A stretch of 64,000 bases of DNA from Mariluticola halotolerans (GCF_021611515.1 NZ_CP090960.1:2170001-2234000); one strand, 5' to 3'; numbered from the stretch's first letter, positions 23,852 to 33,128 are shown. The notes: generated from the sequence alone by a model not told the origin. Made by a program: numbers and translations.

Positions 23852-24669
23852 CCTTTGACGGCACCGGCGGTCATTGATCCGGAGATCTGCTTGTACATGA
23901 CAAGCCCCAGCAGCATGGGCGGCAAGGCGCCAATAATCATCACCGCCGAGGCCGGGCCCCATTGCACCCCGCCACCGCTTGCCGAGAAAAAGAATGAAGC
24001 CCCGACCGTCATGGGCACGGCCTTGTTGGTGGTCAGCATCAGGCCGAACAGGAATTCGTTCCAGGCCGTGATGAAGCCGAAAATAAAGGTGGTGACGATC
24101 GCCGGGCGGACGACCGGACGGATAATGCCGAGCATGATTTCAAACGTGCTGGCCCCATCCATTTTCGCGGCCTCATCCAGTTCGAGCGGCACCTCGGCAA
24201 TGGCATTGACCAGAATGACCAGCGCCAGGGGCAGGTTGACGATGGTCAGCATCAGGCCAAGGCCCAACTGGGTGTCCAAAAGACCCATCCACTGAAACAT
24301 CATATAGATGGGGATGGCGAAAATGATCAGCGGCACGGCGCGCAGATTAACAACGCTCGGCATCAATATGCGCCGCCCGTAATCGCCGCGGGCAATGGCA
24401 TAGGCGGCGGGAAAGGCAAGGATCAGTGCGAGGGTTGTGCCAATCAGGGCGGCGGCAAGACTGTTGCCCAGATAGGCAAAAATATTCAGCCGGTCGGAAA
24501 CCTCAAGCACTTGCAGATAATTGGCAAAGGTGGGTTGATTGATCCAGAAACCGGGATTGGTGGTGATCTCGCGGGCGCTCTTGAACGAGGTCACGAGGGT
24601 GACAATCACCGGGAAATTCATCGCCAGTGCCGCGATGATGAACACAACCCAACGCAATGCCGCAATCAT
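23848..24669 (-). CDS. Carbohydrate ABC transporter permease (MalG-like)
   Basis: The 273-aa membrane subunit has six hydrophobic helices and the EAA coupling loop ELDEAAKMDGASTFEIMLG, then IIRPVVRPAI (about residues 165-195). It overlaps the MalF-like gene by four bases and its stop codon overlaps the convergent kinase gene by four bases. It forms the inner-membrane channel with the product of 24666-25544. The substrate is inferred to be an amino sugar or sialic acid, since NanE-NanK is encoded in the same unit. Confidence 0.88.
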   Translation of the reverse strand: MIAALRWVVFIIAALAMNFPVIVTLVTSFKSAREITTNPGFWINQPTFANYLQVLEVSDRLNIFAYLGNSLAAALIGTTLALILAFPAAYAIARGDYGRRILMPSVVNLRAVPLIIFAIPIYMMFQWMGLLDTQLGLGLMLTIVNLPLALVILVNAIAEVPLELDEAAKMDGASTFEIMLGIIRPVVRPAIVTTFIFGFITAWNEFLFGLMLTTNKAVPMTVGASFFFSASGGGVQWGPASAVMIIGALPPMLLGLVMYKQISGSMTAGAVKG

Positions 24670-25544
24670 GCCCTTGCCCCTTTTGACTTGCGGCTGGAGA
24701 GCCAGTTGAGACCGAACAGAACAGCGAATGAGGCGATAAACAGCACCATGGAGGCGGCGACGGCCTTGCCGATGGCGCCCTGCTTGAAAAAGGCCTCATA
24801 GATATAGATCGACAGGGAGGTGGTGGAGCCGCCCGGCCCGGTGCCCGTGAGGGTATAGACATTGTCAAAAACCCGGAACCCGTCGATGAAACGGATGAAG
24901 AAGGCAACAATAATGGTGGGCACCATCAGGGGCAGATCAATGGTGCGGACAATCTGCATGGGCGTTGCCCCGTCAATGGTCGCGGCTTCATGCACCTCAT
25001 CGGGCACGGCGCGATAGGCCATGTAGAACAGCAGAAAGGCAAAGGGGGTCCATTGCAGGGTTTCAACAACGATCAGCGTCCAGAACGCCGCCTCGACGCT
25101 GAAGAATGTGGGGCTGTCACCAAACCATTCATAAAGATAATAGGGCACCGGCCCGACGAATTCGTGCAGCACCAAACGATACATCAGCCCCACCATGGCG
25201 GGGGCAACCATGAGGGGCAGCATCATGGGCGCCATCAGGAAAGTGCGCTTGGCCAGAAGCGGGGCGAGAAAGATCGCAAGGGCCAGCCCGATAATGCATT
25301 CTGCCAGGGCGGTGAGAATGCCGAAACGCAGGGAGAACCAGCTGGCACGCCAGAAATCGCCTTCACCCAGCAGGGCAATGTAATTGGAAAACCCGGTAAT
25401 GGTGGGGCTGCGCAAGGTCTCGAAGGTCACATCTGATACCGAGTAGACCAGATTGACGACAATCGGAAAGCCGAGAAACAATAACAGGAAGCCAACCAGC
25501 GGCGTGGTCAGAATTCTCCATTCGCGTCGATTGGCTACTTGCAT
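24666..25544 (-). CDS. Carbohydrate ABC transporter permease (MalF-like)
   Basis: The 292-aa membrane subunit of the sugar (CUT1) type has the coupling motif EVHEAATIDGATPMQIVRT (about 195-213). It is encoded 64 bases behind the binding protein, with a stable hairpin between (25566-25590), a common way to give more binding protein than permease. No ATP-binding gene is present in the unit, so a shared MsmK/UgpC-type ATPase encoded elsewhere is expected. Confidence 0.88.
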   Translation of the reverse strand: MQVANRREWRILTTPLVGFLLLFLGFPIVVNLVYSVSDVTFETLRSPTITGFSNYIALLGEGDFWRASWFSLRFGILTALAECIIGLALAIFLAPLLAKRTFLMAPMMLPLMVAPAMVGLMYRLVLHEFVGPVPYYLYEWFGDSPTFFSVEAAFWTLIVVETLQWTPFAFLLFYMAYRAVPDEVHEAATIDGATPMQIVRTIDLPLMVPTIIVAFFIRFIDGFRVFDNVYTLTGTGPGGSTTSLSIYIYEAFFKQGAIGKAVAASMVLFIASFAVLFGLNWLSSRKSKGARA

Positions 25545-25565
25545 CAGATATCCCGATTGTGTGGG

Positions 25566-25590
25566 GGATGCGGGCAGCTTGCCCGCATCC
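25566..25590 (-). other. Intra-operon hairpin behind the binding-protein gene
   Basis: GGATGCGGGC (25566-25575) pairs perfectly with GCCCGCATCC (25581-25590) with a 5-base loop and no T-run. Its position after the solute-receptor gene fits an mRNA-stabilising or partial attenuation element. Confidence 0.6.
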
Positions 25591-25608
25591 GGAGATCGGC
25601 GCCAGGCC

Positions 25609-26940
25609 TTATTTCAACAGCTCTTCCATGCCTGCTGTTGTATTGGCGAGGGCCTCATCAAGCGTGGTCTGACCCGACCAGTAGCCTGTGAACTCCTTGG
25701 CCTGCAATTCGTAAACCGACAGGGCCTTGGCAGAGGTGCCGCCGTTCATGACGTAACCGTATTTACCGGCAAAATCGCCCAGCTTGACCAGATCGGGCCG
25801 TTCGTCGGCAATCTTGGCCACAACCTCAGGCGTCAGGGCCGGGGAACCGCCATTACCCGCATAGAGCAGGGCTGCGTCTTCGGTTGCCATCCATTGCAGG
25901 AAGCGGGTTGCGCCTTCCTTGTTCTTGGCATTGGCATTGAGGCCAAGGCCGAGACCGTGAATGTGGTCAGCACGGGCTTCAGGGCCTGAGGGCGGGGCAA
26001 CAATACCGACGCTTTCGGCAACAGCCGGAGCGGTTTCGGGATTGGTGAGTTCGCCCGCAGCCGCATTCCACTGCAAGGCCGTTGCGGCCTGCCCGGCGGC
26101 AAAGGCTGCGTTGGTTTCAGCATATTCATAGCTGAGCGAATCCTTTGGTGTCGCGCCGGCATCATAGAGCATTTTGTAAAGCTCCAGACCCTTGCGATAG
26201 GCCTCGGAATCAACCGTGATATTGCCTTCATCATCCATCCAGTCGGCACCATAGGCACGCGGCAGGGACTGGAACACCATCATGTTGAACAACAGGTTCT
26301 TCATCTGCAGCACGGTGCCATAACGGGTCGGGCTGTCAGAATTGATCGACTTGGTGAAATAGAGCGCGGTGGCCGCCCAGTCGTCCCAGGTCCATTCATC
26401 CGGATCCTTCGGGGTCAGCGCCTCGCCCAGATATTCCTCAGCGATTTCGGCATACTTGGCCTTGGCCGCCTCGTCGCCCATCAATTCGTCCATCAGGTCC
26501 TGACGGAAATACATGAAGTGCAGCGACAAATCGGTGGGCACGCCATATTGCTTGCCCTCGAACTGGGTGGTCTCAAGCACGGCTTCACCGAACACATCCG
26601 CCGCACCGGCACCCAGATCAACCGGCTCCATATAAGGGGCATAACGGCCGATGGAATAGGTGGCGATCAGGTTGATGTCGAAGGCGTCAGAGCCTGCGGC
26701 CATATCGGCCTGCAATTTGTCGTAAAAGCCGTCACGGTTGAAAAACAGCAGTTCAACCTTGTCGTCTTCCGCCACATCACCCTTGGCGTTATAGGCTTCC
26801 ACTGCGGCGCGCAGGGCCGTTTCCTCAGAGCCGCCGGGCCAGCCGAGCACGGTCACTTCTGCCTGTGCCGCGCTGGCACTGAGCAGAGCGGCCGTCAGCA
26901 GGGCCAGGCCTGTTAGAATTGGTGTTCTCGATTTCAGCAT
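25609..26940 (-). CDS. Carbohydrate ABC transporter substrate-binding protein
   Basis: The 443-aa periplasmic receptor has a signal peptide (MLKSRTPILTGLALLTAAL, cleaved near AQA-EV) and the cluster-B/CUT1 fold: DLSLHFMYFRQDLMDEL, WTWDDWAATALYFTK, GQAATALQWNAAAGELTN, FLQWMATEDAALLYAGNGG. Length and domain layout are normal. It is the second gene behind NanE-NanK and just before the two permease genes. The sugar is unknown; amino-sugar or sialic acid is suggested by the fused NanE-NanK in the same operon. Confidence 0.88.
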   Translation of the reverse strand: MLKSRTPILTGLALLTAALLSASAAQAEVTVLGWPGGSEETALRAAVEAYNAKGDVAEDDKVELLFFNRDGFYDKLQADMAAGSDAFDINLIATYSIGRYAPYMEPVDLGAGAADVFGEAVLETTQFEGKQYGVPTDLSLHFMYFRQDLMDELMGDEAAKAKYAEIAEEYLGEALTPKDPDEWTWDDWAATALYFTKSINSDSPTRYGTVLQMKNLLFNMMVFQSLPRAYGADWMDDEGNITVDSEAYRKGLELYKMLYDAGATPKDSLSYEYAETNAAFAAGQAATALQWNAAAGELTNPETAPAVAESVGIVAPPSGPEARADHIHGLGLGLNANAKNKEGATRFLQWMATEDAALLYAGNGGSPALTPEVVAKIADERPDLVKLGDFAGKYGYVMNGGTSAKALSVYELQAKEFTGYWSGQTTLDEALANTTAGMEELLK

Positions 26941-26983
26941 TTTCCCATCCTTTTTTGTTGACGTTATTTATTGGGAGGCGTGC

Positions 26984-28525
26984 TTATGCCGTCTCCGTAT
27001 TCTCGCCGTTCCGCCGGGCCAGGTCCGCAACGCCGATCGCGCCCGCCTTGCCACCCAGTGTCGCCGCCACCAATTGTGGCCGCAGCCTTGCCGGCACGTC
27101 GTCGAGGTTCTTTTCGACCTGTTCGCGATAGCCGGCCGCCAACCCGATTCCACCGCCAATGACGATGCAATCAGGGTCAATCATCATTTGAATATCCCGG
27201 CACAACAGCGCGGTGCGCGCAGCCGAGGTCTCAACGATTTTTTGTGCCCAGCCTGCGCCGGCACGGGCAGCAGCGAAGACTTCAGGGGCTTCCATTGCAT
27301 GGCCGGCCGCTGACGCCTCAGCCGCGATCCAGCGCCCGGACACCTGGTCTTCAAGCGGGGCCGCGCCGGCCGAGGGGCCGCGCAACAGACCGAAGTGCCC
27401 GGCAATGCCCAGCAATGGCTTGCCGTTTAAAACGATACCGCCGCCAATGCCGGTGGAGATGGTGAGAAAGACGATATTTTCCGCGCCATGACCGCCAAAG
27501 CGGTATTCGCCCCAGGCCGCAGCCTGGGCATCGTTCATGGCAAAAACGGGGGCGGCAAAAATCCCGCTGGCCTTTTCAGCCAGTGGATAGGTGCCCGGAA
27601 TATCCAGCGTTGCTGTGTTGAGCGCCGACCAGTCGCCCTTGTCCACCGCGCCGGTCACGGCAATGCCGATTGCGGTATAGCTACCGCGCCAGTCGGCAAT
27701 GCTTTCAGCGATATCCGCCAGCCACTGGTCGGGGCCCGCATCGCGCCGCGTCGGTATCTGGATTTCGCGCAAGGGCACGCCATCTTCCATGATGGTGGCC
27801 AGCGATTTGGTGCCGCCGATATCGATAGCCAGGACGGGCCTCATGGCTTTTTCCCGGGCGGCAAAGGCGCTGTCCAGCGCCTCACGAAACCAGGATGTGG
27901 CGTGTTCGGTCCGGGTGATGGCGGAGCCGACCACAACACAAAAGGCCCCGGCCTCAGCGGCAGCGGCGGCCTGTTGGGTATTGCGGATACGGCCCTCGGC
28001 GATGACATAAGGGGTCAGCTGGCGCATGGCCGCGATCAGGGGCAGGTCCGGATCTTCCGGCTCGTCGGGACCCACATAACCGGACAGTGTGGTGCCGACA
28101 AAATCCACCCCGGCGGCAAGCGCCTGACGGGCGTCTTCAAGGCAGGAACAATCGGCCATGGTCAGTTTGCCGCGTGCCTTGGCCGCCTCAATCAGCGCCT
28201 CAATGGTGGCGGGGCGGGCGCGGTCGGTTGCATCAAAGGCAATGACATCGGCCCCGGCATCGGCCAGCGCTTCGACATCGGCAATAAAGGGGGTGATGCG
28301 CACGGGGCTGTCATCCAGGTCGCGTTTGACAATGCCGATAATCGGCGCGTCGGTTGCGGCACGGACCGCCCGGACATAGGCCGCCGATTCAATCCTGAGG
28401 GCTGATGCCCCGGACTGCATGGCAGCAAGCGCGAAGCCGACCACCATTTCCGCCCGGTCCATGGGCCCATCGGGCACCGGCTGGCATGATACGATCAAAC
28501 CCTGATCAAGCGCGTCACGTTGCAA
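26984..28525 (-). CDS. nanEK: Fused N-acetylmannosamine-6-phosphate epimerase and N-acetylmannosamine kinase (NanE-NanK)
   Basis: This 513-aa fusion combines two consecutive steps. Residues 1-228 are NanE (Lys67 in GIVKRDL, FDATDRARP, Glu177 in VIAEGRI). Residues 229-513 are a ROK-family kinase (DIGGTK at 235-240, catalytic MNDAQAAA about 330-337, STGIGGGIV). It would phosphorylate ManNAc and epimerise it to GlcNAc-6-phosphate. The start is TTG (28523-28525) behind a good AAGGAG. The usual ROK zinc motif is absent: after GH (376-377) no cysteine appears in LLRGPSAGAAPLEDQVSGRW. The upstream HutC-type gene on the same strand is a likely regulator. Confidence 0.88.
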   Translation of the reverse strand: MQRDALDQGLIVSCQPVPDGPMDRAEMVVGFALAAMQSGASALRIESAAYVRAVRAATDAPIIGIVKRDLDDSPVRITPFIADVEALADAGADVIAFDATDRARPATIEALIEAAKARGKLTMADCSCLEDARQALAAGVDFVGTTLSGYVGPDEPEDPDLPLIAAMRQLTPYVIAEGRIRNTQQAAAAAEAGAFCVVVGSAITRTEHATSWFREALDSAFAAREKAMRPVLAIDIGGTKSLATIMEDGVPLREIQIPTRRDAGPDQWLADIAESIADWRGSYTAIGIAVTGAVDKGDWSALNTATLDIPGTYPLAEKASGIFAAPVFAMNDAQAAAWGEYRFGGHGAENIVFLTISTGIGGGIVLNGKPLLGIAGHFGLLRGPSAGAAPLEDQVSGRWIAAEASAAGHAMEAPEVFAAARAGAGWAQKIVETSAARTALLCRDIQMMIDPDCIVIGGGIGLAAGYREQVEKNLDDVPARLRPQLVAATLGGKAGAIGVADLARRNGENTETA

Positions 28526-28564
28526 TCGTCTTCTCCTTGATGGATATCACGATAACCGCACTAT

Positions 28565-28595
28565 ACCAGATTGCAACCAGTTTGTTACTGGTATT
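28565..28595. promoter_or_regulatory. Promoter/operator region before nanEK
   Basis: Three copies of an (A/T)CTGGT hexamer occur here: ACCAG at 28565-28569 and 28576-28580 on the plus strand, and ACTGGTA at 28587-28593 in the opposite sense. On the minus strand a -10-like TATAGT (rc of 28560-28565) lies 16 or 17 bases after TAACAA. A related AACTGGTATGC lies upstream of the HutC-type gene near 29419, so autoregulation by that protein is likely. Inferred. Confidence 0.4.
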
Positions 28596-29343
28596 ATCTA
28601 TTCAGCTCCAGCACAAAATCGTAGATGTCGCCAACATAGCGGCTTTCGGAAAGTTCAACGATTTGCCCGTCGGCCAGAAAGCAGCGCCGCTCCATGATCA
28701 GCATGGGCGAGCCGATGTCGCATTTCAAATGTTCGGCATCATAGGCGGAGGCGAGACGGGAGCGCATGCGCTGAATGGCCCGTTCCGGCATGGCCCCCAG
28801 CTTGTCGAGCGCTTCATAAAGGGAATCGCCGACCAGATCGGGGGACGGGAGGAACTTGACCGGGACGGTGGAAATCTCCAGCGCCATGGGCGTGCCATCG
28901 GCCACGCGAATCCGGGTCATGCGGATGACCTGGGTATCGCTGGAAATGCCCAGCGCCATCATTTCCGTGGGCGAGGGCCGGCTGACCTTCTTGTTCAGCC
29001 AGATACATCCGGGATTGAGGCCGCGCGCCACCATATCTTCGGAAAAGCTGGTCAGGGTGGACATGGATTTTTCGACCCGCGAGCGCACCTCGGTGCGGGC
29101 GCCATGCCGGCGCAGCAGATAGCCCTCTTCCACCAGCAATTCGATGGCCTTGCGCACCGTCACCCGCGACAGGTTGACCGCCTCGGCCAGCGCCCGCTCG
29201 CCGGGCAGGGCCGCGCCCGGTTTCAGCCGGTTGTCGGTGATCAGCTCTTCCAGCGCAGATTTGAGGCGCTTGTGCAGCGGCAAGGCGATATCGGCGCGGG
29301 TAACGGCAGTCTTGAGATGCGCGAGCAGTGCGGGCGTCTCCAT
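28594..29343 (-). CDS. HutC-type GntR transcriptional regulator (UTRA domain)
   Basis: I start this 249-aa protein at the ATG at 29341-29343 because GGAGG lies just upstream; the frame extends further upstream without a good start. The winged helix is at about 15-80 (LKSALEELITDNRLKPGAA, RALAEAVNLSRVTVRKAIE). A UTRA ligand domain follows (about 95-245, VIRMTRIRVADGTPMALE, LIMERRCFLADGQIVELS, SRYVGDIYDFVLEL). UTRA regulators respond to sugar phosphates and similar metabolites. It precedes nanEK and the ABC importer on the same strand, so GlcNAc-6-P or a related sugar phosphate is a reasonable but unproven effector. Confidence 0.88.
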   Translation of the reverse strand: METPALLAHLKTAVTRADIALPLHKRLKSALEELITDNRLKPGAALPGERALAEAVNLSRVTVRKAIELLVEEGYLLRRHGARTEVRSRVEKSMSTLTSFSEDMVARGLNPGCIWLNKKVSRPSPTEMMALGISSDTQVIRMTRIRVADGTPMALEISTVPVKFLPSPDLVGDSLYEALDKLGAMPERAIQRMRSRLASAYDAEHLKCDIGSPMLIMERRCFLADGQIVELSESRYVGDIYDFVLELNR

Positions 29344-29511
29344 GGGGCCTCCTCGAATTCGTGGCGCACCCTTTGGGGGATGCACATAGCCATCATCAAG
29401 GATTTTCCAGCTGATGTCTAACTGGTATGCACTGTCTCTCCCCAAATTCCGTGCGCAAGGGCGGAACCGAGGGCGCGGCAAATGGCAATTACCCGGCCTT
29501 TCTCCGCGCGA

Positions 29512-30327
29512 TTAATGGGCATGCCCATCGTCAAAATCGGCTTCGCCACTGCGCCAATATCCGGCGGCCTTGACCCGATCCTCGCCAAATCCGTGTTCAG
29601 CGATCAGTATTTCACGCACCTGCTTGGACATGGCGGCCTCCCCGGCAACAAAAGCATAGCCGCCCGCCGCATCGGGCAGGCTGGCGGCGCGCACAGCCTG
29701 GGACAGCAGGTCCAGCCGGCCCGGCATCACCCCGTTGCGCGCGATCCAGTGCATTTCAAGATCGGCTTCGGTGTCGAAATCCTGCCGCTCAGCGGTATCG
29801 GCAACCTCGACAAAGGCGATGATTTTGGCCCCTTGCGGCAATTCCTCGATCCGCCGGCCAATGGCGGGCAGCGCCGTCTCGTCGCCGACCAGCAGATACC
29901 AGTCAAAGCCGGCGCGCACGACAAATGAGCCGCGCGGACCGCCAACCCCGATCTGGTCACCCGGTTTGGCGCTCGCCGCCCAGCTGGTGGCGATGCCGTC
30001 CCCATGAATGACAAAATCGAGGGTCAATTGATTGGTCGCGGGATCAAAGGCGCGGGGGGTATAATCGCGTGCTTCGGGCCGTTTTGTCCCCTCGGGAAAC
30101 ACCAGGCCGTTCGGCCCCGGCTGGGGGGCTTTCAGCATTTCCCCATTTTCGGGGAAGAACAGTTTGACGTGGTCGTCATAGGCAAGGCTGGTGAAGCCGG
30201 CCAGATCATCGGATGCCACGACAATGCGCGCCATATTGGGCGTGATCCTTTCATTGGAGACCACCCTTACAAGCCGGAATTTCAGCTCGTGGCGGACACG
30301 TTCGATGATCTTTTCACTGGTCGTCAT
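29512..30327 (-). CDS. Siderophore-interacting protein (ferric-siderophore reductase, ViuB/SIP family)
   Basis: The 271-aa flavoprotein has a FAD-binding domain (about 15-125, with RDYTPRAFDPATNQLTLDF: the RxYTxR motif that contacts flavin) and an NAD(P)H-binding SIP domain (about 125-265, with GGPRGSFVV, LVGDETALPAIGR, and YWRSGEAD near the end). Such enzymes reduce ferric siderophores in the cytoplasm to release iron. It is the last gene of the siderophore ABC operon, 76 bases behind the ATPase gene. Confidence 0.9.
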   Translation of the reverse strand: MTTSEKIIERVRHELKFRLVRVVSNERITPNMARIVVASDDLAGFTSLAYDDHVKLFFPENGEMLKAPQPGPNGLVFPEGTKRPEARDYTPRAFDPATNQLTLDFVIHGDGIATSWAASAKPGDQIGVGGPRGSFVVRAGFDWYLLVGDETALPAIGRRIEELPQGAKIIAFVEVADTAERQDFDTEADLEMHWIARNGVMPGRLDLLSQAVRAASLPDAAGGYAFVAGEAAMSKQVREILIAEHGFGEDRVKAAGYWRSGEADFDDGHAH

Positions 30328-30403
30328 ATCGGCTCTCTTTGTATTCTGCTGTGGCGCGCTTCGGGGCCGGACACGTGGTGCCCGCGCCCTTTCGAAAAAC
30401 GCA

Positions 30404-31162
30404 CTAGTTGTAATAGACGCTGATCAATTGCCCACCGATATGGTGCACCTTGATATCGATCTGGTAGACTTCGCGCATGATTTCCGGGGTGATCACTTCC
30501 GTGGGTGTGCCCTGACAGGCGATCTTGCCGTCCTGCATCACCACAATCTGGTCGGAATAGCAGGACGCGAAATTGATATCGTGCATGACCAGCACAAAAG
30601 TGCGCCCCAGTTCTGTGGCGGCGCTGCGCAACAGTTTCATCATCTCCACCCCGTGCTTGAGATCAAGATTGTTGAGCGGCTCGTCGAGCAGCACAAAATC
30701 GGTATCCTGACACAAAACCATGGCCACAAAGGCGCGTTGGCGCTGGCCGCCTGAAAGCTCATCGAGAAACCGGTCGCGCATGCTCTCAAGATTGAGATAG
30801 CCGATGGCCTTGTCGATCTCTTCATGGTCCGCCGCCGTCAGCCGCCCCTTGGAATAGGGATAGCGCCCGAAGGCCACCAGATCATGCACGGTCAGCCGCG
30901 TGCCGATGTGATTGTCCTGGCGCAGAATGGCCATGCGCCGGGCCAGCTGGTCGGTGGGGGTGCGGGTGACATCGAGACCGTCGATCAGCACCCGGCCCGC
31001 ATCCATGGGCAAAAGGCGGCTGATCATCGACATCAGCGAGGATTTGCCCGCACCATTGGGCCCGATGATCGAGGTGATGCCGCCCGCCGGCAGGGTCAGG
31101 GAGACCCCGTCGACCACCAGCGTGCCGTCATAGCTTTTGGTGAGGTTCTCGACCTTGATCAT
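30404..31162 (-). CDS. Iron-siderophore ABC transporter ATP-binding protein
   Basis: The 252-aa FecE/FepC-type ATPase has Walker A GPNGAGKSS (about 34-42), signature LSGGQRQRAFVA (about 138-149) and Walker B FVLLDEPLNNLD (about 158-169). It overlaps the permease gene upstream by four bases. It powers uptake through the two FecCD-type permeases. Confidence 0.92.
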   Translation of the reverse strand: MIKVENLTKSYDGTLVVDGVSLTLPAGGITSIIGPNGAGKSSLMSMISRLLPMDAGRVLIDGLDVTRTPTDQLARRMAILRQDNHIGTRLTVHDLVAFGRYPYSKGRLTAADHEEIDKAIGYLNLESMRDRFLDELSGGQRQRAFVAMVLCQDTDFVLLDEPLNNLDLKHGVEMMKLLRSAATELGRTFVLVMHDINFASCYSDQIVVMQDGKIACQGTPTEVITPEIMREVYQIDIKVHHIGGQLISVYYN

Positions 31163-32124
31163 CGTGTCGCGCCCTTCAAAATGAGAAAGATGAAAACCAG
31201 CCCGCCGATGAATTCGATGATGATCGACAGGCTGGTATTGAGGCCGAACACCTGTTCGACAATCACCTGTCCGCCCACAAGGCTGATAATGGCCAACAGA
31301 ATGGCTGCGGGCAGGATGAAGACATGTTTGTGGCTGCCGATGAGCACATAGGCCAGATTGGCCACCAGCAGCCCGAAAAACGTGACCGGGCCGACAAGGG
31401 CGGTGGAGACAGAGACGAGCACCGCCACCAGCATGAGAATGAACATGACAGTGCGCCGGTGGGCGACACCCAGATTGACGGCGGTTTCGCGGCCCAGTGC
31501 CAGCACATCCAGCGTGTGCAGCAGTTTCAGGCCCAGCAGGCTGCTGACAATGATCGTCAGCGCGGCGATGCCCATCAGATCCCGGTCGAATGTGTTGAAG
31601 CTGGCAAACATGGAATCCTGCAACACCACAAAGGCATTGGGGTCGATCAGGCGTTGCAGGAAATTGGCAATCGAGCGGAACAACACCCCGAAAATAATAC
31701 CGACCAGCACCATGAGATGCAGGCTGCGCACCCGGCCAGAGAACAGCCAGAGATTGAGTGCCGTGGCAAAGGTGACCATGGCGAGCGTTTCAAGGGCGAA
31801 TTTCACGCCCGGGTCGAGCAGGCCAACGCTGCTGCCGGCTATAAACACCAGAATGGTCTGGATCAGCACATAAAGCGCATCAAACCCCATGATCGAGGGG
31901 GTGAGGATGCGGTTATTGGTGACCGTTTGAAACAGCACGGTGGAAACCGCAATCGCATAGGCGATCAAAACCAGCGCCAGCAATTTGGTGCCGCGGAACG
32001 GCAGCACAAAGCCCCAATTGCCGCGCGCATTGATGGTCATGAAAATTACGCAGGCCAGCAGTGCCAAAAGGGTCAACACAGGCAGGGTCAAAGCGGGGCG
32101 CAGGCGCCAGGGGTTAGCCGACAT
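31159..32124 (-). CDS. Iron-siderophore ABC transporter permease (FecCD family), second
   Basis: I start this 321-aa membrane protein at the ATG at 32122-32124 (MSANPWRLRPALTLPVLTL), which overlaps the end of the upstream permease gene by 11 bases; the longer frame runs into that gene. It has about ten helices and the FecCD segments LGRETAVNLGVAHRRTVMF and GPVTFFGLLVANLAYVLIG. It pairs with the product of 32114-33073. Confidence 0.9.
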   Translation of the reverse strand: MSANPWRLRPALTLPVLTLLALLACVIFMTINARGNWGFVLPFRGTKLLALVLIAYAIAVSTVLFQTVTNNRILTPSIMGFDALYVLIQTILVFIAGSSVGLLDPGVKFALETLAMVTFATALNLWLFSGRVRSLHLMVLVGIIFGVLFRSIANFLQRLIDPNAFVVLQDSMFASFNTFDRDLMGIAALTIIVSSLLGLKLLHTLDVLALGRETAVNLGVAHRRTVMFILMLVAVLVSVSTALVGPVTFFGLLVANLAYVLIGSHKHVFILPAAILLAIISLVGGQVIVEQVFGLNTSLSIIIEFIGGLVFIFLILKGATR

Positions 32125-33073
32125 GAGCCCCCCTCCGCAACAACACATAAAGGAACAACAGGCTGCCCACCACACCGGCCACGGTGCCGATGGGAATTTC
32201 ATAAGGGAAGCGCACCAGCCGCCCGAAAATATCGCAGGCCAGCACAAACCCGGCCCCGGTCACGGCAATCCATGGCAGGGCGCGGCGCAGGTTGTCGCCC
32301 AGCACCATGCGCACCAGATTGGGCACAACCAGCCCAAGGAAGGGCACAATGCCAACGCTGACCACGACAATGGCCGTCACCATGGAAACAATGATCAGGC
32401 CCAGCGTCATCACCCGGCGATAGGTCATCCCGAGATTGGTGGCAAAGGCCTCGCCCATGCCCGCCACGGTGAACCGGTCGGCGGCAAGATAGGCGGCAAA
32501 TGTCAGCCCGAGGGTGATCCAGAGCAGTTCATAGCGGCCGCGCATGACGCCGGAGAAATCACCGGTGGTCCAGGCCCCCAGCGATTGCAGCAGGTCATAG
32601 CGATAAGCGATGAACGTGGTCACCGCGCTGATGACACCGCCCAGCATCATGCCGATCAAGGGCACAATGAGCACAGAGCGCAGGGGAATGCTTTGCAAGA
32701 TGCGCAGGAACAGCAAGGTTCCGGCCATGGCAAACATCCCGGCGACAATCATCTTGCCGAACAGGGGCATGCCAGGGGCCAGAAGGGTCACCGCAAGAAT
32801 GCCCAGACTGGCCGATTCCACCGTGCCGGCGGTCGAGGGTTCGACAAACCGGTTGCGGGTGAGCATTTGCATAATCATGCCGGCAACAGCCATCGCCGTG
32901 CCCGAAAGCAGCAGGGCCAGCGTGCGCGGAATGCGGCTGGCGAGCAGAATCTGGAGCTGACGCGCATCCGGCTCTGCCGAAAACAACAGCAGGGGCGAGA
33001 CATCGCTCACCCCGATAAACAGGCTGATGAGCGCGAGCACAAGAACGGCGATAAGGGCAATCAGCAGGCGCAT
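32114..33073 (-). CDS. Iron-siderophore ABC transporter permease (FecCD family), first
   Basis: The 319-aa membrane subunit starts MRLLIALIAVLVLALISLF and carries the FecCD marks RIPRTLALLLSGTAMAVAG (about 47-65), GTVESASLGILAVTLLAPG, GEAFATNLGMTYRRVMTLG, and GIVPFLGLVVPNLVRMVLG (about 265-283). It lies 92 bases behind the receptor gene; a long stem (33099-33128) separates them. Normal length for FepD/FecC-like subunits. Confidence 0.9.
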   Translation of the reverse strand: MRLLIALIAVLVLALISLFIGVSDVSPLLLFSAEPDARQLQILLASRIPRTLALLLSGTAMAVAGMIMQMLTRNRFVEPSTAGTVESASLGILAVTLLAPGMPLFGKMIVAGMFAMAGTLLFLRILQSIPLRSVLIVPLIGMMLGGVISAVTTFIAYRYDLLQSLGAWTTGDFSGVMRGRYELLWITLGLTFAAYLAADRFTVAGMGEAFATNLGMTYRRVMTLGLIIVSMVTAIVVVSVGIVPFLGLVVPNLVRMVLGDNLRRALPWIAVTGAGFVLACDIFGRLVRFPYEIPIGTVAGVVGSLLFLYVLLRRGAHVG

Positions 33074-33098
33074 GTCATATCCGGCAGCAACATGAAGC

Positions 33099-33128
33099 GG
33101 GCCGCCAGGGCTTTACGCCCGGCGGCCC
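33099..33128 (-). other. Intra-operon hairpin behind the siderophore receptor gene
   Basis: GGGCCGCC (33099-33106) pairs with GGCGGCCC (33121-33128), extended inward by AGGGC/GCCC pairs. No T-run follows. Like the hairpin at 25566 it follows a binding-protein gene, suggesting differential mRNA stability. Confidence 0.55.
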
